This document shows positions 12,101 to 24,100 of a stretch of DNA of 41,613 bases, piece by piece. Positions within the stretch are counted from its first letter, which is position 1. The number at the start of each line of letters is the position of its first letter. The notes under the pieces were generated by a model. It was not told the origin of the DNA, searched no databases, and saw only the letters and a list, made by a program, of their open reading frames with translations. This DNA is from Plakobranchus ocellatus (lineage: Eukaryota; Mollusca; Gastropoda; Plakobranchidae). A program made the position numbers and the translations under genes. Location: NCBI GenBank assembly GCA_019648995.1, contig BLXT01008440.1:1096947-1138559 (forward strand), given 5' to 3'.

Positions 12101-15100
12101 TTTCAAATCTCCCTCTAGATAGACACTGTCTTTATACTTAATTAATAGCTGTGAAGAACAGCAACCAAGCTGTGTCCAAAGCAAATCTACTAATCCCTGA
12201 CCAATATAATGCCACACTATTTCATGAGTTTTTTCCAACAGCAGCTTGCTATAGCCAAGTAACGTCAGATCTTCTGCCAAGCCTGCACCTCAATGATCAT
12301 TCAGGTCAAAGAATAATTGCAGGTGAAATATTCTATTACACTAATATACCCATTCATGCCCGACTCAATCTTCTCACTCAGAACCATCTCTTCTATCCAC
12401 CCAACTTGAATATTCCTCTCATATTGCACACTTTGTCTTTCACTATAAATGAGCGTACTATGAGATATTCCAAGGCTGAAAGAGAAGCAATGATATACTG
12501 GGTTTCACAGTATCTTACATAAAATCTTCTGACATTTTTTTCTTTATAGGCTTACTGCATACACTTAAACAGTAAAATTGAAAACCAGCAATCTGCATGT
12601 TCTTAACCAGTAAAATCGAAAACCAAAAATCTTCAAATACTGACCAACAAATCCATCCTCTCCTACAAGCTTAAGAGCAATCTTGTCTGCTATAATGGAG
12701 GAATTGCCATGAGCGATATTGGCAAAAGGTCCTGCATGAACAAACACTGGTGTACCCTGAAATTTGTTTTGAAATAATCATGTCAGTAAAAGCAAAAAAT
12801 CATACAAAGACCAAAGTCAAAATCAAAGAATGTTTTTCAGAATAAAAAGGATTATTTAAGATTAAAAGATAATCATTTTTCATGTTTGAATGTGTGAATG
12901 AAGGGGAAAATGGGAGGCTTAACTTCAATTTGGGTAGACAAGCCTGATGTTTTCAGGGAATCCGTTTTTTTTTTTTTCATACAAAACTGCAGGCATCATG
13001 TTGCAAAAGGTATATGAATTAAAAAAAAAAAAAAGAACAAGACACATATGTCACTGAATCCCACATTTCCATAGATTTGATTGTTGAAAAGTTATTGTGA
13101 AATTGTATGAGTTTCAGGTTTCATTTTTCCTTTCAATGTAGTAACAAGTAAATTACCATTATGTGCATCATAAATATACAAAGCTTGACCTTTTTTTATA
13201 TTTAATATAAAGTCTAGATCTTTTTAAATAATATTCACTTTTCTCCTGACATGACTAATTACTGTTATGCACACACCAAACCTTGTATAAAAAAGATAAT
13301 TATAAAAATTTAGAAAATTTGCTCAAAATGATTACGTCCAAGACATACGAAGTTGATTTCTGTGGTTTCAGTGGATGTCTTGGTTTATCTAAAGACAGAT
13401 AATCAACTCTCATATTTGACAAATTTTGCCTTAGCTCTAATAGTCTGACATTTAGTGACTGACTGGCCACTATGCTCTAATGAAACATTACAGATAAAAA
13501 AAAGGGAGGAGGGAGGTTATGAGTTCATAAAAGCATTAATCACAGAGTAGTAATAAGGGATATTTTAGTTGGAGTCTGTGTTAGGTCATTTACTGTGAAC
13601 AAGTCACAGGCTTGGGTCACTCACCCTGAAATGCAGGTAGCTGAGGCCCACCACAAGTGTTGCATTTATTTTTCGATAATCAATCATCGTTTTTGTTGCT
13701 TTATTGTGATAGTGTTTACCATGGTAACTGCACAAAACTCACCAGTATAAAAGAAATATTTTTAAATACATTTAGACTTGAAAAAATTAAAGCATGTTCA
13801 ATACATTACTTCTAAAGCAGGATGGTCTTAGTGCAGGCTCAGTATAATATTTCAAAATGGTGAAGCAATTAAATTCAATTAGTAATGATATCTTTGTTTC
13901 TGATCTTGTAGTAATGACTCAACATTGTGTTAACTTAATCACTCTCAAAAGCTTGATACCACAGCAGCTGAAATAAACCTTCAATGAGACGAATCATTTA
14001 ACCACTAGTCTCAGGAGATTATTTTAAAAACTTTGACTTGGGATTTTTCGAAATTGTAAACTTTAGCATTTTTCAAATTCAACTTAATTTTACTTCATGG
14101 AAGTCATAAGCATTATAAAGTAAGATACATTTCTGATTTCCCCAGTGGTATAATGTGCTTCACAAGGAAATGAGAGAGAGCAAACAATTATTTTTTCCTA
14201 TTGTGTGCTTCCCATTAGTAATTGGGTGGTTGAGAAAAATAAATTTAGAAATTAATTCTGGATTCTGTGTGCCTGCTAATTTTGATGTTTTATCTTTCCT
14301 GTTATTGTATATCAGCAGCTAAGGAAAGAAGACAACAAATAAATAACTTGTTAACTGATTCACTACCCCCACATATTTTGCGACTGGACACAGGGGTAGA
14401 ATGGGATTATTCTAAAATTGGCTATCATTTTGTGAAAAGCTAACATAGGACTTTTCTATAGGATAAAACCATACAAATTATATATCAAATTGAAGGGAAT
14501 TGGATCTAGTTTCTATAAATAAGCACAAAACAAGAAAAATTGTTCTTTATTCCATTTGTAAAAGCAGCAAACTGGATAAAAAAAATTTGTAAAAAGGTTT
14601 TCAATAAAAAATGATGATGTATAACAGAGTGCTAAATCTAGTTATAATCTATTGGCCTTGAAATGTAGATTTTTATAAATTGTGATTATATAGGCATTTT
14701 TTCACTAAACATTGTGAATAAAGGTTGAATACTTTTTGATTTATAGCAAAAATAGAAACTGCTATAAATTTGATAAATTACAGCCCCTGATGCACATATA
14801 GATTGAAAACAGAACAAAATATCTATGTAAGTAACTATTTCTACGTTCAAACTTTGTGAAAAAGGAAGAGAAGTGTACATCCCGCGCATGCACAGAAATA
14901 AGTTAACATACATTTAGTACTTCATTCAAATACTAACCCATTTATTCTGAGCTGGTTTTACCAGCTTAGGGTCCAAATGTAGAAATATTTTGAGCCGGAA
15001 AAACCGGCTTAGGGTAGTGAAACAGTTAAGAGGCAAAAAGTGTAACATGGCATGAAGAGTTTACTATTTTTACTAACAAAATTAGAAATGTGGAGTTTTC

Positions 15101-18100
15101 ACAGAATATTACTTTAATAAAAGCTTTTCTGTCAAATGTATCTAAAATAAATGTGTATAAATAGCACTGAATTTGTTTTTCACGGTTAAATTTTGGTATA
15201 AAAACTGTTTTAATTGGTTTGCTCATGCACGAGGTAACGGTGCATGTGGCTGACTGCAAGTTAGTCTATCCCCAGGGAATGATGAGGCGGCCAGACCTGC
15301 TTTGCCTAACTAAAGTACCGCTGAGTAGGTAAAATTCTCCGCGGTGTAATAATATAAGAGAGTTAAATTAAATTCTTAAAAGTAATTGAGGTACAGAAAG
15401 AAAGATGGAATAAGAACATGGAACAAGAAAAAAAACTATATTGTAGATGTATCTGTAGTGTATGCCTCTCCTTTGTAACTTCACCTTAAGAAAAAAAAAG
15501 TACGATTCTGTCAATAAATGAGGAGAAAATAGGAGGGGGAGGGGTGGTCTTGCTCTTACTACTGGCAGTTCGGATAGGAAAAACCTCACCTCTAAAGTCT
15601 GCATAAGATTTGGGCGTATGGTATCCTTCATTAGCACAGTCAGAGCACCTCCAACTCCCTGAAAGAGGTGTGATTAAAATGCCTGTAAAATACTGAACAA
15701 TAATAGAAGATAATTAAATGCAATAGTAGAAAAATAAGAAACTATGATTTGCGGCCACTTTTATGTCTGTCAAGTACCCTGATATTTTCCTCTTTTTTAT
15801 CTTTGTGGGCTTCATTTCTGAATATTCAAATCCAAGATCTTGAAATGATCAACAGGATTCAACCAAACATGGAAATATGTATGCTCTCTACAGGCATGTC
15901 TTATTAAATTATAAAGAGAGAACACAACAAGAGAAAACAGAGGAGAATGAGAGTCATGCAGCAGAATATAATGGGATAGGAAAGAGTCAGGAAATGCTGA
16001 AAAACAGCAGACATATCTAAGGAGATAAGGAAAGGATTGAATAAGTACAGTGGTGGACATGTGATGCACAAGCTTTCTTTATATCTTTGAAACACAGGCC
16101 TTTAAAGGGATTTTTTGCAAAGTAAAAAACATTGCATTGTTAAATGAAAACATTCCTTCATGGGGAGTATAGTTCTAGTTATGTTACATACCAGTGAGTT
16201 AAAAAATAACCTTTATAAAATGTGGAAATTTTGCAACAGTGAATGAAACTGAACTAAGCCAATTGCAACCTCTTACCAAATCATCAGCTGTGATAGGTTC
16301 CCCTGCCTTACTGCTGGCCACAACCATACGCCCAAGCCTCTCCCTCATATCTGCAAGACTAGTTGTCAGGGCAAGCACAGCCATTATCTCACTGGCCACA
16401 GTGATGTCAAATTGAGTCTGATGAAGCAATACAGGAGATGAGGCGGAACCTTTTGAGTACGATGAAAGTTTTAAAAGTTTGTGAGAAGGTGCTAAAATAA
16501 AATTAATGAATGAACGACTCGGATATTAAAAGAGGGGCCAAAAGACTGTATTGAACAAAACTGAAATACTTACATCCCTTTCATGGCCCTTCTCATTTGG
16601 GCCCTTTCCAACTGTGATTCCACGCAAAAATCTATCATTTGTGTCCAATACTGAAAAAAAAGGAAAGAAAATAACATGAAAGTACATAAAAAATAAATTG
16701 AGAATAAATATGGTTAGTATGGTTAGGAAAAAAGCACCTTTGCAAATCAATCAATGCAAATCAAAATAATGGGATTTGCAGATTATATATAAGAGAAATA
16801 TGCGCTTGGCCGTTTTGTACTCTGAATTTAAAAAAATATGCAAAAATTTTTGCCTTCCCCTTACTGTATATATTGAAGAATCAGGGATGAAAGAGGCTTT
16901 TGAAAAAGAAAAAAAAGCAGGGAACATACACATCACCCATTAAATTAATTAACACAAAAATTGTTTTCTCAAAGCAGTGGTTAAAAGTAAAATTGGCTTT
17001 TAAGTAATAAAAGTAAGGCAAAAAAGTAGGATATTCAATTTAAATCCGAAAACTGGCATCCCTGAAAAAAAATATAAATACCTCTTTGCCAAGTGATTGT
17101 AGACTTGTCAATGTCAAGACGGACGAATCTTTGCACATCCTCTTGTGACAAAGCATTGGGATCTCTTTCTGAGATTCCCAGTTTCTAATTACAAAAAAAA
17201 AGATAAAACATGAAAAACAAACATTGATTTTAGTGCTCTTAAGAAATAGTTAAAAATACTCTCAAACAGCAAATTTAATTTCTTTATCCTGCTTCGGACC
17301 AGTGGGCTATAACAAGGCTGCTAATTACCCTCTTACAAAGACTTCTGTGAAGGCAGTTGTGACTGAAGCAGTATGGAAACTTGACATTTTTGCATTTTTG
17401 AGCCTCTTTCCATCAATTTGAAACAAAATATTCCATTCAATTCCACTCCTGGTTCTCTTATTCTCTTAATAGTACATAGTAAAGAATTATTTGCCTTTTT
17501 AAAAACCATTTACATATTTTTTTAATTATAGGCAATGGTGCCTTTTAAGGCAAATGTCTCCCCATGAACCCAAAAGAGGGAGAGCTAGTTTGACTATGGC
17601 TCTGTAACGCTTGGTGTTCAATGTTTGTTTTCTTTAAATTAGTTCATATGGGGTTTCATCAACCATTTTTTTTCTCTTCTTACTTCTGTTTTTTTTATTT
17701 TTCATGTGAAATTTAATATTTTGCTTAATTTTAAACATAGAAGTTTTATTTTAAGAGGTGCTCTAATTTGTATCAAAATATTCATTATATTGACATTGCC
17801 TCTTAACTAGATCTAGTAACTACACAACTAGATAAGTTTAGATTAAAGATCTTTTGTAAGGTGCACTACGGAGTAGAAAAAAAAAGTCGATCTTTCTAAA
17901 TACAGCCTCATTATGGAATGTAATAACTTCGAATGCAGAAAACAATAAGCATGTTCTGTTAAATAACAGGTCACTTGTTGCTTAAAGCTGCAAGTTTCAA
18001 ATTTTATTCCTTCTACAGTATTTTGGAAATTTTATTTTTTTTAATTTAATTGGGTTCCACAAACGAAAAAAGATCGCGATTAAACAGTTCTTTTTAAAAA

Positions 18101-21100
18101 GTTTTTTTTTTCCTTTTTTTTTTTTTAAATTTCTCTCAAACATTTTACAAATAAGAACAGGCTTATATCATATAGATGTTCAAAATCGCAGCACCTCTTC
18201 AGACCTTTGAAGTGTTAACAAGTTTGTATAGATTGCCAATTAACACCAACTTCATTGTTTATTATTATTATTGTTGTTGGTATTGTTTTGTTTGTTTCGT
18301 GCTTCTTTTTTTTTTAACATATATTCAGCAGCGTATTCACTCAAATCAATAAATGGAGCATCCCAATTCCTGTTACTTTTCAAAATGACAATATAAATAA
18401 ATGTATAATAATAATAATTAAGATTTATTAGAGAAATTTCGTTTATGTAAGACAGATAATAATAATTCACATGTAGGCATACAAAACTTAGAACTAAATC
18501 TCTCATCTTACAACACCTGTGAAAAAATATATATTGATTATAATATTGTAGAAACAACCCATTGTGTAGCATCTTCATCCCCACTTCTCCCCAGCAATTA
18601 ACTCTTAATTTACCAGGCCCTTCTAGAATTTCTACAGCCAAATTACCAATGCAAGGAGCATAACTCTTAATTTTTTTCATAACAGGTCCCACTAAAAAAA
18701 TTGTATAAATTGAAATATTGGTTTTTAAAAATTCTAAAAATCACCATATTTTGGAGAAATGGACAAGCTTTCTTCTCATATATAACATGTTATGCTTTAA
18801 TATCAAGAAATTGTGGAAAAAAATAGTAAAAAATGACCACCTCTATCAGACTTTGCTTCCAAATCTGAGTCCGAACCCAACTCTAGTTCTAGGTTTAGAT
18901 CTAGTTCTAGAGTGCCATTTTTCCAATCTTCAAATGTCTACCCCTCTATCATCATTACTCATATTACTTTCATTGTCTATATCTCCTTATTCCTCATCAA
19001 CAGTGTTATCTACTTCTTCATTTTTGGGTCTGGACGGACAAGCTGGCTTAAGAAATTGAAAGCCATTTTATAAAAAATCGCTATACCATTTCTATTCAAC
19101 CGATTCTCATGCAGTAAAGAACAAACGAAAATAGAACTATCAAACTGCCGATAGAGCTCTCTTGCGTTAGAAACTATAAAAATAAATAGGCTCTGTTCCG
19201 TACAGAAAAAGTGCATGCTAAACGCCAATATTAGCGGGTGATGGCGGGCGATTTGGTAAAACTCAATTACGGGCGATACCAGGCGATATGGTAAATTAAG
19301 AGTTAATTACATATTAATTAAAGAACTAGAAAAATAAACTGCTCTTGAAAGATTAAGCTCTAACTACATAGAAATTTGTAAAAGGTTGGCTTTAAATATG
19401 AATAAAAGTAAAGTGTAAATTTTGATTTAAATGTTTCTGTCTTATTGCTCTTAAAAATACATTGATAAAAAAATTGGGTATGTGGGTCAATGTTGGCATT
19501 TACATTATTAGAACTTGATCTGACATATGTAAGCTTCTTTTCTTTGGCCTAACTCACTTGCGTAGCCTATAAACAATAAAAATTATTACATCAAGATATT
19601 GAATTGATCATAAATGTAGATAAGATACTGCATTTCTTAATCTATACGCACATTGTTTGAAATCATTTCTCAGTAGGCCTAGTTTAGTAGCACTACAGAT
19701 ACAACACATGAAATTCCACACTTCTCTTAATATTTTTTCAATGATAAGTTTTAGTGCTGAAAAAAAACATAGCCCATCGTGTGGAAAATTTTTGAAAATA
19801 TGTCTAAAAAATTAGAGCGTAAAAGTATTAGCCTTCTCAGCCTTCCAGCTTAATCTAGGCCTTTCTTAATCTTACTTTAAGTCAATGTAGTATATTTTCA
19901 TTCCTTTATATAACTGTTTTAATACAAATTACATTTAAGAATACAAAAATGATGCTTGTTTCCTCTCAATTAAAACAAATTATTCTCCTCTTCCCATTAT
20001 ATTAGCATTACCTTTCCAATAGAACTGAGTCCCTCTTTTGGAAAGCCGATTCAAGGGAGTTAATAGGGCTGCATGAATATTTATTGAACTTGAATAAATT
20101 TTAATATTCTCCACTTACCCTCACTATTTTCATCCAAATGTCTTTTGCTATAAAAAGATTTGTATGAATCTATGGAAATTGGAAGCTTGGTGTGTTTTGG
20201 AGTGAACTTATACTTTGGCAAATAATTATGGTAAACTGATTACAACAATATTTTAGCTCCTTCATTCATTACCCCTCCTTCATAGGAAACCAATGCCACT
20301 GAGCATTTCGAAGAGAACATCTGATCTGAAATTTTAACTTACCTGATGGAATGGTATTAAAATCTCATTAATATCGTTGAGTCTGGTGACAGATATTAAA
20401 AAAACTTAACAAACAATAAAAAAAAATGGCTAAACTACATTTAAAACTCTATGATCTTAAAGAAACAGTGAAACTGGCATTAGTAATACAAAACATAATT
20501 ATGCTTCTCTGTTGCTAGAGCAAAAAGGACAATGGTATAATAACAAGTGAATATTATCACACTTTACCTCCAGTCTTCGGATTTGAATAGGACAAAAGTT
20601 GCGCACAGCTCCTTTACTTGTGGGCACCAGTCTCTTGAAAAGAGCAGCATTTGACTGTGAAGATTCGTGGAACATACGAGCTTCTATGGCTGCTGCAAGC
20701 AGGTTGTTGGCTGCAGTGATGGCATGCAGGTCTCCTGTAAGGTGAAGATTGAACTCCTCCATAGGAATTACCTGGGAGTAGCCTCCTCCTGCTGCTCCAC
20801 CTATATTTGTTTAAAAAAAATGTGAAAAGGTGCAGACAACATTTTTTATCATGCAGTAAAATAACTATTGCTCAGGAAAATGCTGGGAGAATATATATTT
20901 TTTTTTTACTCAGATGAGGCATTTAAGAAGTAGAAAAAGTAGAGAAAAAACGGAAAAAGAACTTTAACTCACTGAGCCCTAGCATCGCAACAGTTGTGAC
21001 GACTAACTTTAAACTGGTTCACGACGCGCATTGCACATCTAGCTTGGTCAGTAATGTAGAGTATTTATCACAATAGTTGTGATGCTCATCGTCATGATAG

Positions 21101-24100
21101 GATAAAATAGCCTTTTCCCTTTCTTCCAACCTTTATTCATTTCATTCAGTTCAAGAAATAATTTGTTATCAATTTTCTTTGTGAAGCAACTGCTAGCCTC
21201 GTCCCTAGACTCAGCCTCCTCACTCAAACACAATGGCAGCTCCAAGTAGATCGAACTAGCATTTTGCTACATAATTTTTAGCAAAAGAGGCTTTTCAAAT
21301 GATAACATAATCTGATAGTAATAACGACAATGTACTAGGTTTAGGTTTAGATGACTTTGATATTGATCCCAGGTATGAGCCACACAATATAAAAAGTGCA
21401 TTAGACCTGGACCGTAATTTTTTTTTTCAAAACATTTTTGTGACACTTTTCAACTGCATCATATAAAATATTTGTGGCAATAAATAATTTCACATTGATT
21501 TTATTCCATGTCATATCTATTTATGTGAAAGCATGCAAAATTTTGTGGGAATGGGAGGGAAACTTTCTTTTTTTAAGAATTTTTTTCTGAACCCTAGTTT
21601 TGGCTAGGCACCATGGGATAGCTTAGGCTCAATAAGTTAAATACAATTAAATTTTCATTCATTGCAAGCACCTCAAAACTATCTTTTAAAAATGTTATTT
21701 GACCTGGTTCTTACAGTAAAGGTTTGGCCTTCATGATAAACTGTAAGTTGTAAATCATCATCATTGGAGAAAAAAAAAGTGTTTTTTCAAAATTTTTCAT
21801 AAAAAAAAAAAAATTAAAAACTGACCTTTGATTCCAAAAGTTGGACCTTGAGAGGGCTGTCTCACACAGGCAAATACATTCTTTTTCAACTGAGATCCAA
21901 GAGCCTGAGCTAGACCTACTGTAGTTGTACTTTTGCCTTCTCCCAATGGTGTAGGTGTAATTCTAAACATCAAACAAAAAAAACTAACTTAAGTAAATTA
22001 AAGGAAATTATTTCAAAGATAGATTGGTTTTTTTAAACAGCTTTCAATAGCAACTTGATGATCAATCTGCAACTGAACAACATGAAGACATGGGCTGGTT
22101 CTTGCAGTAATGATTATGATCTGTATTTAGAAAGAAACCTCTTAATAGGCTCACATGCATGTGAGGACTATAAAATTCTAAGTTCATTCCCCTTAAGGTC
22201 ACTCAAATCAACAGTCGCTATGGAAAGTGTAATGTATGGACAAAATTACCTGTAATCCACCTTGCAGATGGACCTAGCCAAAAGATGGAAACGAAAAAGA
22301 GGCTGCCATATTTTAAAATATATGCAAGCTTATTTCTAGGTACTCCAAACTGGCTGTCAGCAACGCTGAGGCCTACATTTTTAAAGAAAAGTCCTACCTT
22401 TCAACTTGCAAGAGTTTCATCTTCAACATTTATAATCTTCATATGAAAATAAAGATGTGCTCTTCCTACACATGTTGGTGTTTGTTTGATTTTAATCTGT
22501 CAATTACTATCATTATAACTGACCATCTTTGAACTGTTGGTAGGCCTAGTTGTGTACACGAATCAACCTGTCAAGCCTAGAACTTTGCTAATCGTCTAAT
22601 AAAAATCTAATAAAAAAAAAAAAGGCTTAAATAGTGCCATTCTTTCACTTTCTATACCTTTGCTCGTTTCAAATTAACCCACATTTAAATATTTTTTGGC
22701 AGCTGAAAATGTAATTTATTTGTTAGTTTTATACAATAAGAGCTGTAAGACACCCTATGCATCAATATGAGGAGCCATCTTAATGTTATCATGTACTTTG
22801 ATTTAGCGAATTCACTGGTATCTAGTAGAGATTAATAAAAATTCCTCTCCAGTTCTAATTCTCAAAATTCTCTCTAATCATCACATTCATCATATTGAAA
22901 ATTCAGGTGAGCCCTATTTAGGCCTAATATTTTCTTTTTTTTTTCTTCTACTGCACACACAGACACACACACAAGAGCGCAAAATTTTAGGACATTAGAA
23001 ACATGCAATAGAATAAGAAGATACATGGGATCGTAACTATGTTTTTCCCCTTAAAAGTTTTCTCAAGAGCTGACATTGTTTTTTTCACATTTAAAGTAAA
23101 TTTAAACTAAATTTCCTTGTTATTTTAACGATTTTGGTGTATGTGAAAAAAAAAAAAATGTTAAACTCACTCGAGGATTTTTCTGCGCATTACATGGAAT
23201 TGGCGATTTTCTCTAGGAGCTGAATATGTGTAGCACACAGTATCACCTTTATAATTCTTTTTTACAATCACTATTTTGTCCACCCCTCAGTGAAAACCTT
23301 CTCCTCAAGACGAACATCTTAGTGTCCATGTTTTGTAGAGGGGAGGGGAAAAGAACTGCTAGTTTTCTTTCTTTTTTGAGAATTTTTTCCTGAGACTACC
23401 TCAGCGAGTCACTGACACTCTAGATCTAGTAGGTATCAAAGATTTTCATTTGTCTTGACACACTGAAATTGATATATACTCTTGCTATAAAAAGATCAAA
23501 ATGACTGAAAAAAATCCTGTTTGAAATATTCAAAGTAATTCAGAAGATCTTTATGACTCTGACAAAGATCCAAGTACACACCAATGCTTAAAAGTCACAA
23601 GAGCTGTACAGAGAGCTCAGGATCTGGAAGTGAGCCTTGAGCATCTGGAGACTGTACCTTGAAATCTAAGTCTATACCCACAGCCAAAAGCAAGAAAAAG
23701 ACTAGGCTGTAATCAGTGTGGAACTAGATCCACAACTGATAATATAAGTCCAGAGATTGATCAGAAAGAGAAGTATCTAGTGGACACAGCTGGCAGCTAT
23801 GTAGGGTATAGATCTAATCCTACTCCTAGTGAAGAGGAAGATGATGAAGATAGATTTACAATATGGATTAAATTTTTTTGGTGCGTTATATATGATTGAC
23901 ACTATGCAAAACTTACCTCTTTCATTTCTTCATTTATAACAGAAAAGAAATAACAAGACACACTGTGATTTTCAAAGATATTTCACTTTTCTGAACTGGA
24001 AGCCTAGCACGTCAGCTATTTTTTTGTGGCATCAAAATTGTCAAAACTCTAAAAACCATAAAAAATAAAGCATGTGAAATATGGTACTTAAATTTATTTT

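Larger units (their letters stand above)
20801..21825. other. MTHFD1 intron 12
   Basis: 1,025 nt, of which 677 are the TTAA element at 20964-21640; without it the intron would be about 350 nt. Confidence 0.85.

Noticed and set aside
12151-12522. 123-codon plus-strand frame in intron 18
   Set aside because: No recognisable motif, opposite strand to the host gene, no splice context; AT-rich chance ORF is the simpler view.
18252-18692. 146-codon minus-strand frame ending in poly-Asn
   Set aside because: It crosses the left end of the TTAA element, ends in a triplet repeat, and shows no domain.
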